From Pigmentibacter ruber (GTDB lineage Bacteria; Bdellovibrionota_B; Oligoflexia; Silvanigrellales; Silvanigrellaceae), in assembly GCF_009792895.1 (NCBI RefSeq), contig NZ_WSSC01000001.1, positions 620,001 to 684,000 of the forward strand: a DNA stretch of 64,000 nt, written 5' to 3'. Shown piece by piece: positions 26,060-35,883 of the stretch (positions are counted from its first letter, which is position 1; each line of letters opens with the position of its first letter). The notes under the pieces are model-generated. The model ran no database searches, was not told the origin of the DNA, and saw only the letters and a list, made by a program, of their open reading frames with translations. The position numbers and the translations under genes are program-made.

Positions 26060-27808
26060 ATGAGTTCTACAAATTTTAATCAGTTAAAACGCATATCACC
26101 ATCAATACCTGATCTCAAAATCCTGACCATCGTAATGGATGGAGTAGGTTTGACCAACATTCAAGCTAATATAACTTCTGAACTGAAGAAGCAAAATGGA
26201 ATATTACCGTCAGAAGCTTTCCATGTTGGAAATGCTGTGAATGCTGCTTATACTCCTAATTTATCGAGTCTTTTTTCTAGTCCCTTATTTCGGACAATCA
26301 AAGCGCATGGGCTTGCTGTTGGCTTACCAAGTGATGACGATATGGGAAACAGTGAAGTCGGGCATAATGCCTTAGGTGCAGGGAGGGTTTTTGCACAAGG
26401 TGCTAAATTAGTAAATGCGGCTATAGAATCTGGCGAATTATTTGAAGGGAATACTTGGAAAAAATTGGTATTAAGACCAGAATTAAAATCTGGCCAAAAT
26501 ACTCTACATTTTTGTGGGCTATTTTCTGATGGAAATGTTCATAGTCATATGGAGCATTTATTTGCTTTAATTCGCAAAGCAAAAAAAGAAGCTGTAAAAA
26601 AAGTTCGTCTTCATCTTCTTCTAGATGGAAGAGATGTGGGGCCATTAACTGCTACAGAATACATAGCAAAACTACAGTCATTTTTATCTGAAATAGGAGG
26701 TGATCATTTTGATTGTAAAGTTGCTTCTGGAGGAGGAAGAACTTTTGTTACTATGGATCGTTATGAAAGCGATTGGAGTATTGTAGAAAGAGGGTATCAA
26801 GCACATGTTTTAGGAGAAGGGCGTCAATTTTCTTCTATCTTAGAAGCAGTTGAAGTTTTGCGGAGAGAAAAAAATTATTTTGATCAAGATCTACCTCCAT
26901 TTGTCATAGCAGAAAATAATAAACCTGTTGGTACAGTTGAAGATAATGATAGTTTTGTATTTTTTAATTTTAGAGGCGATAGAGCGATAGAAATCACTCG
27001 AGCTCTCACAGAAGAAAACTTCTCAGCTTTCCAAAGAAAAAGATTTCCAAAAATATATTTTGCTGGAATGATGCAGTATGATGGTGATTTAAAGTTACCT
27101 GAATTATTTTTAGTATCACCTCCTGCAATTGATAATACTTTAACTGAGTTACTTAGTAATGCAAATGTTAAACAATTTGCTTGTAGTGAAACTCAAAAAT
27201 ATGGTCATGTTACTTATTTTTGGAATGGAAATAGAAGTGGAAAATTTAATTCTAGTTTAGAAAATTATTTAGAAATTCCATCTGATTTAATTCCTTTTCA
27301 AGAAAGACCTTGGATGAAATCTGCCGAAATAGCCGATGAAACTATTAAACAAATGTATAATAATTCTTTTGAAATAGGGCGTATTAATTTTGCAAATGGT
27401 GATATGGTTGGGCATTCTGGCCATTTTGCTTCAGCTGTTCTCTCTGTAGCTGCTGTAGATCTTGCACTAGGTAGAATTATGCAAGCAGCTAAAGAAACAA
27501 AAACAATATTAATAATAGTTGCTGATCATGGAAATGCTGATGAAATGTATGAGCTAGATAAAAAATCTAAAAAAGTTGTTTATGAAAAAAATGGTCAGCC
27601 AAAATTAAAAACAAGTCATACTTTAGCACCTGTTCCTTGTGCAATATATAATGCAGAAGTTTTAGATAAATCTGTTTCTTTACGTGAAGATTTACCTGAT
27701 GCTGGTTTAGCAAATATTGCTGCAACTATTTTACATTTAGCAGGTTTTGATACTCCGGCAAATTACGAACCTTCATTACTAATAATTGAAGAAAAAAAAA
27801 AGAAATAA
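26060..27808 (+). CDS. gpmI: Phosphoglycerate mutase, 2,3-bisphosphoglycerate-independent
   Basis: GpmI interconverts 3- and 2-phosphoglycerate in glycolysis using two Mn ions. The 582-aa protein has the metal site IVMDGVG, phospho-acceptor Ser98 in DMGNSEVGHNALGAGR, HLLLDGRDVGP, FNFRGDRAIE and the C-terminal DHGNADEM and SHTLAPVP motifs. It is longer than the usual 510-550 aa, mostly at the N terminus (about 30 residues before the metal motif). ATG 26060 follows GGAG with a 9-base spacer; the upstream open frame lacks a ribosome site. It is divergent from dsbD. Confidence 0.95.
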   Translation: MSSTNFNQLKRISPSIPDLKILTIVMDGVGLTNIQANITSELKKQNGILPSEAFHVGNAVNAAYTPNLSSLFSSPLFRTIKAHGLAVGLPSDDDMGNSEVGHNALGAGRVFAQGAKLVNAAIESGELFEGNTWKKLVLRPELKSGQNTLHFCGLFSDGNVHSHMEHLFALIRKAKKEAVKKVRLHLLLDGRDVGPLTATEYIAKLQSFLSEIGGDHFDCKVASGGGRTFVTMDRYESDWSIVERGYQAHVLGEGRQFSSILEAVEVLRREKNYFDQDLPPFVIAENNKPVGTVEDNDSFVFFNFRGDRAIEITRALTEENFSAFQRKRFPKIYFAGMMQYDGDLKLPELFLVSPPAIDNTLTELLSNANVKQFACSETQKYGHVTYFWNGNRSGKFNSSLENYLEIPSDLIPFQERPWMKSAEIADETIKQMYNNSFEIGRINFANGDMVGHSGHFASAVLSVAAVDLALGRIMQAAKETKTILIIVADHGNADEMYELDKKSKKVVYEKNGQPKLKTSHTLAPVPCAIYNAEVLDKSVSLREDLPDAGLANIAATILHLAGFDTPANYEPSLLIIEEKKKK

Positions 27809-27873
27809 TTAATATTGATGTAACCTTAAAAAAAGTACTTTATTATCAAAATAGTTTTGCTAATCGTTACAAA

Positions 27874-28752
27874 TTGGCTCTTGAAACGTTAAGTTTTGCT
27901 GACACTATTGCCCAATTAAGGGCACCCGATGGCTGTCCTTGGGATAAGGAACAAGATTTAAATTCTTTGCAGTCATATTTAATTGAAGAATCCTACGAGG
28001 CTATTGAGGCATTACAACAATATTTGCAAAATAAATCATTAGACAATGCAAAAAATTACGCAGAAGAATTAGGTGATGTTTTATTACAAATTTTTTTAAA
28101 TTCACAAATAGCAGCGGAAGAAAATTTATTTAATATATTTGATGTATTTAAATTAATTAATAAAAAAATGATTGATAGGCATCCGCATGTTTTTGTAAAT
28201 TCTGAAAATCAAAGAAAAATTATAAAAAACTCTGAAGATGTTGTAAAGCAATGGGAAGATATTAAAAGTAATGAAAATGTAACAAAAAAAACAAATCAAT
28301 CTTCTTCATTGCTTAAAAAAGCTATAAAGAAGAGAGGAATACCTACCTTAAATTTTGGCCAAGAGGTCTCTAAAAGAGCTAAAAAATTAGGTTTTAGTTG
28401 GAATACATTACCTGAAATATTCGCAGATGTTCTATCTGAAGTTCAAGAACTAAAAGAAGAATTACAACAAAATAATATTAATTTTGAACGAGTAGCAGAT
28501 GAAATAGGAGATGTGGTATATGCTCTTTGTAACTTAGTACAATTTCTTAAAGAAACAAACGTTGAAGCAAAGAATTATGACTTTGATTTATTAGCGAGAG
28601 GTGCAATTGATAAATTTATCAACAGATTTATGGAAATGGAAAAGATTATGGAAGAAAATGGCACACCTTTAAGCGAAAATTCAGTAAAAAATATTTCTTT
28701 GGAACAATGGAATGATTTATGGAAACAAGCTAAAAAGAGACGTTATCGCTAA
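27874..28752 (+). CDS. mazG: MazG nucleoside triphosphate pyrophosphohydrolase
   Basis: MazG hydrolyses NTPs to NMP and PPi, cleansing the nucleotide pool and influencing stringent signalling. The 292-aa protein shows RAPDGCPWDKEQDLNSLQ, the metal-binding ESYEAIEAL and EELGDVLLQI motifs, and a second MazG half with DEIGDVVYALCNL (about 210-225). The family-consistent start is TTG 27874; no good ribosome site and no in-frame ATG exist upstream, although the frame is open back to gpmI. Translation may depend on coupling with gpmI, whose stop is 65 bp upstream. Confidence 0.9.
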   Translation: MALETLSFADTIAQLRAPDGCPWDKEQDLNSLQSYLIEESYEAIEALQQYLQNKSLDNAKNYAEELGDVLLQIFLNSQIAAEENLFNIFDVFKLINKKMIDRHPHVFVNSENQRKIIKNSEDVVKQWEDIKSNENVTKKTNQSSSLLKKAIKKRGIPTLNFGQEVSKRAKKLGFSWNTLPEIFADVLSEVQELKEELQQNNINFERVADEIGDVVYALCNLVQFLKETNVEAKNYDFDLLARGAIDKFINRFMEMEKIMEENGTPLSENSVKNISLEQWNDLWKQAKKRRYR

Positions 28753-28827
28753 TATTATGCCTTGCCAAAGTAGGCTTGGTGTAGCATGTTTTGCTGTGTT
28801 TTATGAATGAAGATAAAGGAAGCTTTT

Positions 28828-29814
28828 ATGGTACTCAAAAGTCTGTTTGGCAAAAAAGATCCAACTAAAAAAACTGAAAATTCTCCAAGTATTGAAAGTT
28901 CTGAAGAAAGCATTTCATCGGAATCTCAACCACAACAAAATGAACCATCACCAGCTCTGCATTTAGAGGGGGCAATGGTAGAAAATGCAAGAAATGATAA
29001 TGCTGAAACAAGGGCGAAGGTTTACCAAGAGCTCCTTTTCTCTGACTTGTTATTGGCTCTAGCGGATACAGGGGCTCCGAGTGCCGCTGTGAATGAAGCT
29101 ACCGCTATAGCTGATAATCCAAGTGTGAATGTGGCTATACTTGCAAATAATCAAGGAATTCAGTTTGCAGCGGCATTTACTAGCGCAGCAGCTGCAAGAC
29201 GCTGGCGTGCTGAAGGTGGGCAATACGTATCTATCAGAGGACAAGATGTTTTTAAACTTTTAGAACCAAGTCCCGCAGAAGTGATTGTAGTAAATCCTGG
29301 AAGTGCTCCTTTTGTTGTATTAAATAAAGTTGAATACAAGCAGCTAGCAATGGGGATTGTTCCTCAAACACAACGCAGTCCTGTGCAAGTAAATGTTTCT
29401 AATGAAGCGAATCCAAATCAAGCACCTGCCGATGGTATGCAAATTGCTTTCCCTCCTGATGCTTTTAATGAATTGCAAAAGCAACATGCATTAAAAATAT
29501 TAACTGATTTTGAAAATATTGAAGCAGCGGCTTTAGGTGCTATTTTGCCACCTAATACTTCACAGGAAAATGGTTGGTTGAGAACTATTTTCTTAAGAGT
29601 AGTTGGGTTAGAAGAGTCACAAGAAGCTGTGCAAAAATTTTGTTTAAATGTACGCGATACTATGCGGCAAGACAACGACTTTTTTATTGAAACCCAGTTT
29701 GAAGTAGGAGTTATGCCTGATCCTAATTTTTGGCTAGCAATGCATCAAAATAATTTTATTTTACTAGATAAAAATCCACCTAATTTAGCTACAGAAAATG
29801 TGATTAAACAATAA
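28828..29814 (+). CDS. SseB-family protein
   Basis: 328 aa, soluble. After a charged low-complexity N terminus (about 10-45, rich in S, E, P, Q) comes an SseB N-terminal-like domain: NVAILANNQGIQFAAAFTS (FTS is typical), GQDVFKLL, and VIVVNPGSAPFVVLNKVEY. A C-terminal half (about 210-320) resembles SseB_C (FPPDAFNELQKQHALKIL). SseB proteins are poorly understood and occur in many bacteria beyond their historic enhanced-serine-sensitivity name; function cannot be assigned. ATG 28828 follows AAAGGAAG. It sits between mazG and the kdsD-like gene. Confidence 0.65.
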   Translation: MVLKSLFGKKDPTKKTENSPSIESSEESISSESQPQQNEPSPALHLEGAMVENARNDNAETRAKVYQELLFSDLLLALADTGAPSAAVNEATAIADNPSVNVAILANNQGIQFAAAFTSAAAARRWRAEGGQYVSIRGQDVFKLLEPSPAEVIVVNPGSAPFVVLNKVEYKQLAMGIVPQTQRSPVQVNVSNEANPNQAPADGMQIAFPPDAFNELQKQHALKILTDFENIEAAALGAILPPNTSQENGWLRTIFLRVVGLEESQEAVQKFCLNVRDTMRQDNDFFIETQFEVGVMPDPNFWLAMHQNNFILLDKNPPNLATENVIKQ

Positions 29815-29840
29815 CTCAAAGCTTTGGAGTGTCTCTGAAT

Positions 29841-30854
29841 ATGTTGGAACCCATGATTAAAAGTGCAATTGAAAGAACAGAGCATTTTTCTCAAGCAATA
29901 AACTGGTATAAAACAGCTTTTCAGGAAAACCCTGAATTTAATCAAACTTTTCAAACCTTAGCGAATGAATTAGTAACATGTTCAAGATTAAACACATCAT
30001 TAAAGCAAGTCTTTTTTGTAGCTGTAGGAAAATCAGCGCAAGTTGCTCAACTTGCTGTTTCTATGCTTGTAAGTGTGGGAATTGTTGCTCGCTTTGTTCA
30101 TCCAACTGAAGCATTTCATGGGGATTTTGGTGTTGTTGGCAAACAAGATACTGTGGTTCTTATTTCAAATAATGGAAAAAGCAGTGAGTTATTACAACTA
30201 ATTCCTGGGTTACAAGAAAGAGAAGTAAAAATATTTGTTCTTACTTCGAAAGCGGATTCTCCTTTAGCAAAAGCAGCCAAACATGTTTTATTTATTCCTC
30301 CTTTTGAGGAAAAGTGTCCTTTAAGTCAAGCGCCGATTACAAGCTCAATAACTTCTCTTGCACTTTGTCAATTACTAGTAGCAGCGACAGTTGAGTTGAG
30401 AAATTTTCCAATAGAAGAATATGCAAAAAACCATCCAGGTGGAGCAATTGGAAAGAGAATATTTTTAAAAGCTGACAGTCTCATGATTCAGGGAGAAGAC
30501 TTACCACTGGTTAATAAAAATGAAAGTTTTAAAACAGTAATTTCAATTTTCACTAAATTTTCTAAAGCAGCAGTGTTAGTTGTTGAAGGAAAAAAGTTTT
30601 TAGGACTTATTTCTGAGAAGGATTTACGAACTGCTATGGAAAAGCATGGTGCACAAGTATTTGATCTTAAAGCTAATGAATTTATGAATAAAAATCCTAC
30701 TGTTATTTTACCAGGTTTACTAGCTATTGATGCTTATAAAAAAATGTGCTCTAAAAATCCACCATTTAATTTATTGCCTGTGGTTGATGCTGAAGGAAAT
30801 GCAGTTGGAATGTTGAGAATGTTAGATTTTATTACAGCAGGTATTCATCTTTAA
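29841..30854 (+). CDS. Arabinose-5-phosphate isomerase, KdsD/KpsF family
   Basis: 337 aa: a SIS domain then two CBS domains. KdsD isomerises ribulose-5-P to arabinose-5-P for Kdo and lipopolysaccharide synthesis. HPTEAFHGDFG, EEKCPLSQAPITSS and NHPGGAIGKR carry the family's catalytic Glu and His positions. Deviations are VAVGKSAQVAQ where GMGKSG is usual, and absence of the GDALA helix motif (SLALCQLLVAATVEL here). CBS domains are at about 215-335. ATG 29841 follows GGAG with an 11-base spacer. A divergent KdsD or a related sugar-phosphate isomerase is possible. Confidence 0.8.
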   Translation: MLEPMIKSAIERTEHFSQAINWYKTAFQENPEFNQTFQTLANELVTCSRLNTSLKQVFFVAVGKSAQVAQLAVSMLVSVGIVARFVHPTEAFHGDFGVVGKQDTVVLISNNGKSSELLQLIPGLQEREVKIFVLTSKADSPLAKAAKHVLFIPPFEEKCPLSQAPITSSITSLALCQLLVAATVELRNFPIEEYAKNHPGGAIGKRIFLKADSLMIQGEDLPLVNKNESFKTVISIFTKFSKAAVLVVEGKKFLGLISEKDLRTAMEKHGAQVFDLKANEFMNKNPTVILPGLLAIDAYKKMCSKNPPFNLLPVVDAEGNAVGMLRMLDFITAGIHL

Positions 30855-30863
30855 TATTTTAAA

Positions 30864-31814
30864 TTATTTTTTATGAATAGTTTTTGTTTTTTCCGTCTTT
30901 TCTATTTTCTCGCTCACGACACTGTCTAATGTGGCATTGGCGAGGGATTTTAATTTTGGATCTTGATGATATTTTGCTAACCAAATAATTTCTCTTTTAA
31001 TATAACCATCTTTTTTTCCCAGTATTTTCATTATTGGAAATAATCTAAATTCAACCCAAGGCTCTTCGCAACGAAAACTAGTAATCCAATCTTTAGGATT
31101 ATATTCAACTATTTTAATGATTTGGTCTAAAAAGGTTTCGCGATAGGATGTAGTCGATGCTGCAAATATGATATTTAAATCGTTAAATTCACTTACAGTT
31201 AATTTTTCTTTTCTTGTGATCATTTCTGTTAAATATCTGCCCATTAATATAGGAGTCCAAATTCTTACCATGTCGGGGTATTTTATTTCTTTTCCTACTT
31301 GTGCTTTACCATACTCTGAAACATTTAATAGTTTTGTATTGTCTCTTTCACGAATTTCTTTGCCAACTCTTTTAATCCAACTCTTTAACGAGAGAATGTA
31401 ACCCTGTTCATTTGTTTCTTTAAGTACATCTATCCAGCTGCTTAAATATCCTTTATCAATTTCAAGCTCAATCATTTTAGTGGCCTCTGGAATTTTTGCA
31501 ACTAAAGCTAAAGCCAAAATAGATTGTTCGCCTGCTTTGGGTTTGTATTCCTTTTCTGAAATTATTTTTTTTATATATTCAGTGAGAATTTCTATACATG
31601 CGGGATACTTTTTATTTGTTAACCCAGATATAAATTCAACTCTTTTCTGCTCTTTAGATAAAATTTCTTTTCCAATGTTTGCCAAGAATTTTTCTTGACT
31701 AGAATTTTTCTCACAAAAATTAATAAAATATTCATCTGATTGACTAGCAGACTCTGCAAAAGCTAAACTAGAAGTTATAATTAATAGCAAATAAAAATAA
31801 AAGTATTTAAACAT
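30864..31814 (-). CDS. Hypothetical secreted protein, helical
   Basis: 316 aa, not recognised. Signal peptide with cleavage probably after SLAFA (about residue 20), then an all-helical protein rich in Lys, Glu and Ile that may form HEAT-like helical repeats, ending in a Lys/Thr/Glu-rich tail (SEKIEKTEKTKTIHKK). Few Cys. Its ATG overlaps the previous gene stop by 8 bases, so both form a two-gene unit. A TTG 12 bases earlier is the alternative start. Periplasmic location is predicted. Confidence 0.6.
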   Translation of the reverse strand: MFKYFYFYLLLIITSSLAFAESASQSDEYFINFCEKNSSQEKFLANIGKEILSKEQKRVEFISGLTNKKYPACIEILTEYIKKIISEKEYKPKAGEQSILALALVAKIPEATKMIELEIDKGYLSSWIDVLKETNEQGYILSLKSWIKRVGKEIRERDNTKLLNVSEYGKAQVGKEIKYPDMVRIWTPILMGRYLTEMITRKEKLTVSEFNDLNIIFAASTTSYRETFLDQIIKIVEYNPKDWITSFRCEEPWVEFRLFPIMKILGKKDGYIKREIIWLAKYHQDPKLKSLANATLDSVVSEKIEKTEKTKTIHKK

Positions 31815-32271
31815 TAGTATTTTCAACTTTCCAAAAAAAAGAATGATTGGTCTTTTCTGTCAAAATAAAATTTAAGGCTTTTGCATGTGGTAAATTTCTT
31901 ATCTTAAATAAAATTTCAGTTAAAGAAAAATATTCGTCTGCATAATAAAAAATTTTTTCATTACATCCTAATGATTTAGAATTTAATAGAGCAAAAGGAT
32001 ATAGGATATCAACGGGTAATTTTGCTAATAACTCTATTTTGTAATGAAATTTTATTTTTTTTCCAGTCATTCGCGTAAGTTCATCAGAAATATAATGTAT
32101 ACTTCTTATAAATATACTTCGATGTTTAGGAAATTCAATTTGCTTTTGGCAAAGTATTGGCAGTAGAGAAATTCTTAACTCATTTAATTTTTTATGTAAA
32201 ATAATCCAAGCAAGAAGACCCCAAATTAAAAAAACTGCAAAAATAAAATGAAAAATAAAATTTGCTAGCAA
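31807..32271 (-). CDS. Hypothetical membrane-anchored protein
   Basis: 154 aa, not recognised. One N-terminal TM (about 4-26, FIFHFIFAVFLIWGLLAWIIL) then a basic cytoplasmic-type domain without known motifs. It starts with TTG 32271 behind AAGGAG at 7-8 bases. It is divergent from rsh and overlaps the following secreted protein, with which it is probably translated in tandem. Confidence 0.55.
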   Translation of the reverse strand: MLANFIFHFIFAVFLIWGLLAWIILHKKLNELRISLLPILCQKQIEFPKHRSIFIRSIHYISDELTRMTGKKIKFHYKIELLAKLPVDILYPFALLNSKSLGCNEKIFYYADEYFSLTEILFKIRNLPHAKALNFILTEKTNHSFFWKVENTNV

Positions 32272-32374
32272 AAAACTCTCCTTAACTTTACAAAAAGCTT
32301 GTCTTTGTGCAAAATCTACTATGCAAATTATTGCATATTCTTTTGATTCTTAACACAAAGGGAGTTAATCCTGA

Positions 32375-34699
32375 ATGGGAAATGAAAATAATAAAACATT
32401 TCTTCCGTACGCTGAGTCGCCGAAACCTGAATCCGAATCTCCCTTGGAAGATCCTGAAAAAATAGCACAAAATGCTTACCTTTCCTTGAAAGAGAAATGC
32501 TTCCAGTATTTGGAACCATCTGTTGAAACTATATTATACAAAGCTTTCCAATTTGCCCATAATCTTCATGCAGGACAAATGCGGAAAAGTGGAGAACCAT
32601 ATATCATTCATCCGCTTGCAGTTGCTGAAATTCTTTCCGAATTTAAAATGGATGAAACATCTTTAATTGCTGCAATACTACATGATGTTGTAGAAGATAC
32701 TCACGTATCAGTTGAAGAGGTATCCAAGGAATTTGGCGAGCAAGTTGCAGCTTTGGTAGAAGGGCTAACCAAATTAGCAAAAGTTCAATTTCGTTCCTCC
32801 CAAGAAAAAATGGCTGAAAATTTTCGGAAAATGATTGTGGCCATGTCTAGAGACATCCGTGTTATTATCGTTAAATTAGCCGATAGAACACATAATATGC
32901 GAACATTACGTGCTTTAAGTCTAGAAAAAAGGCAACGTATTGCTGAAGAAACTTTAGAAATTTATGCACCTCTCGCTGGTCGCTTGGGGATGTATAAAAT
33001 AAAAGCTGAACTAGAAGATCTTTGCTTACGAGAATTAAAGCCTTCAGTTTATTATAGTTTAATTGCAAGAGTAGCACAGAAAAAAACCGAACGTGACAAA
33101 ATTATAGAACAAGCGCGGGATCATTTAGATCAGAGATTAAAAGAAGCGCAAATAAATGCTAAGGTGTATGGAAGAGCAAAACATTTTTATTCTATTTACC
33201 GAAAAATGTCAGATAAACAAATTGAATTTGAAGATATCTACGATTTATTTGCATTACGAGTCATCGTAAATACAGTGAATGAATGTTATGAAACACTGGG
33301 AATTATCCATAATATCTATCGCCCTGTACCAGGCCGTTTTAAAGATTTCATTGCTATGCCAAAAGCAAACTTGTATCAAAGTTTGCATACAACAATAGTT
33401 GCTGCAAAAGGTGAACTTTTAGAAGTGCAAATTAGAACTGCGCAAATGCACCATATTGCTGAAAACGGGATAGCAGCACATTGGGCTTATAAAGAAAGAA
33501 AAAAAGATCCGTCTTCACCTGGACAAGTAAATCCTGCTGCTTTTGAAAAGTTTAAATGGCTAAAACAAATTGTAAAACATCAAAAAGAATTATCAGATCC
33601 AGATGAATTTTTAGAAGCGGTAAAAGTCGATTTATTTGATGAAGAAGTATATGTATTTTCTCCAAAAGGAGATGTGTTTGAGTTACGTAAAGGAGCGACT
33701 TGCTTAGATTTTGCTTTTGCAATTCATACTGATCTTGGTCTTAAAACAACTGGTGCTAAAATAAATGGTAGAATTGCAACGCTGCGAACTCGTTTGCATA
33801 GCGGTGATGTAATAGAATTATTAGTTGGAAATAAAGTTCGAGCAACGAAAGATTGGTTGAATTTTACAACTACAACTAAAGCTAGAAATAAAATTAGAGC
33901 TTGGTTAAGAAGTGAAGAAAGAACACAAGCAAAACAATTAGGCCAAGAATTGCTTGAAGAAGAATTGACAAAAAACTCTTCTAGTTTTGAAAAACTGCAA
34001 AAAATGGGCGTCTTTCAAGAGTTAAATAGATTATTTAGTGTTGGTGGATATGAAGATTTCATTCTCCAAATTGGTTATGGAAAAATAGATGTAAAACCAG
34101 CAGTTCAAAAGTTATTAAATTCTTTACAGCTTCCAAAATTACAGGAACCAACTCCTACAGCAATTGAACCTGTAAAAACAATGCAACAAGAACTGCAAGA
34201 AATTCGTTCAGTGCAAGAAGCAATAAAGCAAAGACAAGGAAAAAATAGAGCAGGTGGCGAAGATGCTGTCAGAGTGCAGGGTATGACAGGGATAGTAGTT
34301 CGCATGGCTCGTTGTTGTGAACCCTTACCTGGACAACCTATAGTAGGATTTGTTTCGCGTAGTCGAGGGGTTACTGTGCATGCAGCGAGCTGTCAATGGG
34401 CTTTATCAAATGATCCGGCCCGTAGGGTGGATTGTTCTTGGAATATAATATCTGCAACTACACATAATGTTAGAGTGCGCATAACTGCTCACGATAAACC
34501 AGGAATTTTGGCGGCCATCACTAAAATGGTTTCAGCTTCGCATATTAATATTGCAGGGATGGAATGTTTTACAAACCCACAGAAAAGAGCGGTCATATTA
34601 TTAAAACTAGAGCTTACTGATATTCATCAGTTGAAAGATATTCATCAAAAGATTGAGGCTGTCGATGGTGTTATTTATGTAGAAAGAACGATGGGATGA
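32375..34699 (+). CDS. Bifunctional (p)ppGpp synthetase/hydrolase, RelA/SpoT family
   Basis: 774-aa Rsh enzyme that makes and degrades (p)ppGpp. The N-terminal HD hydrolase has HAGQMRKSGEPYIIHP, HDVVED (about 103-108) and RTHNMRTL, so hydrolase activity is expected. The synthetase shows YDLFALRVIVNT, GRFKDFIAMPKANLYQSLHT and EVQIRT..MHHIAENGIAAHW. TGS (EVYVFSPKGDVFELRKGAT) and C-terminal zinc-finger-like and ACT (VRVRITAHDKPGILAAI) domains follow. GGGAG precedes the ATG. The stop overlaps the next gene start by 4 bases (ATGA), so the downstream transporter is translationally coupled. Confidence 0.96.
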   Translation: MGNENNKTFLPYAESPKPESESPLEDPEKIAQNAYLSLKEKCFQYLEPSVETILYKAFQFAHNLHAGQMRKSGEPYIIHPLAVAEILSEFKMDETSLIAAILHDVVEDTHVSVEEVSKEFGEQVAALVEGLTKLAKVQFRSSQEKMAENFRKMIVAMSRDIRVIIVKLADRTHNMRTLRALSLEKRQRIAEETLEIYAPLAGRLGMYKIKAELEDLCLRELKPSVYYSLIARVAQKKTERDKIIEQARDHLDQRLKEAQINAKVYGRAKHFYSIYRKMSDKQIEFEDIYDLFALRVIVNTVNECYETLGIIHNIYRPVPGRFKDFIAMPKANLYQSLHTTIVAAKGELLEVQIRTAQMHHIAENGIAAHWAYKERKKDPSSPGQVNPAAFEKFKWLKQIVKHQKELSDPDEFLEAVKVDLFDEEVYVFSPKGDVFELRKGATCLDFAFAIHTDLGLKTTGAKINGRIATLRTRLHSGDVIELLVGNKVRATKDWLNFTTTTKARNKIRAWLRSEERTQAKQLGQELLEEELTKNSSSFEKLQKMGVFQELNRLFSVGGYEDFILQIGYGKIDVKPAVQKLLNSLQLPKLQEPTPTAIEPVKTMQQELQEIRSVQEAIKQRQGKNRAGGEDAVRVQGMTGIVVRMARCCEPLPGQPIVGFVSRSRGVTVHAASCQWALSNDPARRVDCSWNIISATTHNVRVRITAHDKPGILAAITKMVSASHINIAGMECFTNPQKRAVILLKLELTDIHQLKDIHQKIEAVDGVIYVERTMG

Positions 34700-35883
34700 A
34701 TAGCCAAAAAAAATATAAGCTTCTTACTGCTTTAATATTTGCTGAAAGTTTAGAACGCTTTGCTTACTATTTTGTTTCTTTCCTAATACCCGCTTATATG
34801 ATGTCTAGTATTCAAAATGGGGGATTAGGATTAACACAAAATTTTTCAAATATAGCCTCAAGTTATTTTTCGTTTGGAATTTTGCTGTTTCCTCTTATTT
34901 TAGCGCCTGTTATAGATAGATATTTTGGTTACTTTAAATCAGCATTATATGGTGGTGTTTTTTTAATTTTAGGTTATTTTACTGCTTTTATTTCTGTTTT
35001 CTTATTTAATTATATGATTATTTTAGGGTTAATTTTTTTAATGCTAGGAACATCTTTGGTTAAACCATCTTTTTCAGTTTTAATAGGAAAATATGCAGGA
35101 ACATCTCATAAGTTACAAGAATTTTCTTATGTAATTTATATCATTTTTGTCAGTATTTCTTCAATTTTATCAGCTTATTTGTCAGCAAAATTTTTAAATG
35201 AAGTACTGCAATTTAAACCATTATTTTTATTTTCTTTTTTAATAATGAGTTGTTATACTTTTATAGTTACAATTCTTTTTCGGAAAGAAAAAAATGGAAT
35301 TGTTCAATACTGCTCTGGTCATAAATTAAAGCATTCTAGTAACATTATGACTCAAAGTTTGTTGTTTTGTTTATTAATAGGAATTTCTATATCAATTTCT
35401 GGAAGAATATTTACTTATCCTAATCAAATAAGTTTTTGGTTTATTTCCTTCTTTTTTGTACTCTTTTTGCTTTTTCTTTATGCTATTATATTTAAAATAA
35501 AATCTAAAATTAAATATTACTTTTATTTAATTTTTTCATTAATGGCTTTTTTTGTCGGAAATAATTTATTTTTAAGAGAAATAGGATCAATATCTCCATT
35601 TTTTCCAAGTATATTTTCTGGCTTTGATATGCTGAATAATTTTTTAATTTTTCCTTTCTGCCTTGCATTTATATTAAGATATTCTCCACCAAAAGCGTTG
35701 GCAACAATGCAAGCTTTAGCCTTTTTTCTTTTTAGTTTATCCACTTTATTAGTAAAAAATATTTTAGCACAATTTACTTTTGCACCAAGTACTCAGCTCA
35801 TATTTTTAGCACTATTGAGTTTAGGAATATTTATTTGCTTTCTAAGACTAGTTAATTTAGTTGCTAAACATTCATACGCCTGA
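34696..35883 (+). CDS. POT/PTR2-like transporter, MFS fold
   Basis: 395-aa membrane protein with roughly 11-12 TM helices. TM1 contains ESLERFAYYF, matching the ExxERFxYY proton-site motif of proton-coupled oligopeptide transporters, so di-/tripeptide uptake is the best guess. It is shorter than typical POTs (about 450-500 aa) and the remaining sequence is divergent. It begins inside the rsh stop codon (ATGA), and its 3' end overlaps the convergent SDR gene by 12 bases. Amino-acid sensing by Rsh and peptide import make a sensible pair. Confidence 0.65.
   Translation: MNSQKKYKLLTALIFAESLERFAYYFVSFLIPAYMMSSIQNGGLGLTQNFSNIASSYFSFGILLFPLILAPVIDRYFGYFKSALYGGVFLILGYFTAFISVFLFNYMIILGLIFLMLGTSLVKPSFSVLIGKYAGTSHKLQEFSYVIYIIFVSISSILSAYLSAKFLNEVLQFKPLFLFSFLIMSCYTFIVTILFRKEKNGIVQYCSGHKLKHSSNIMTQSLLFCLLIGISISISGRIFTYPNQISFWFISFFFVLFLLFLYAIIFKIKSKIKYYFYLIFSLMAFFVGNNLFLREIGSISPFFPSIFSGFDMLNNFLIFPFCLAFILRYSPPKALATMQALAFFLFSLSTLLVKNILAQFTFAPSTQLIFLALLSLGIFICFLRLVNLVAKHSYA

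Noticed and set aside
28757-28793. Imperfect hairpin after mazG (ATGC, CCAA / TTGG, GCAT)
   Set aside because: Only two 4-base stems with an internal loop and no convincing U-run; too weak to call a terminator.
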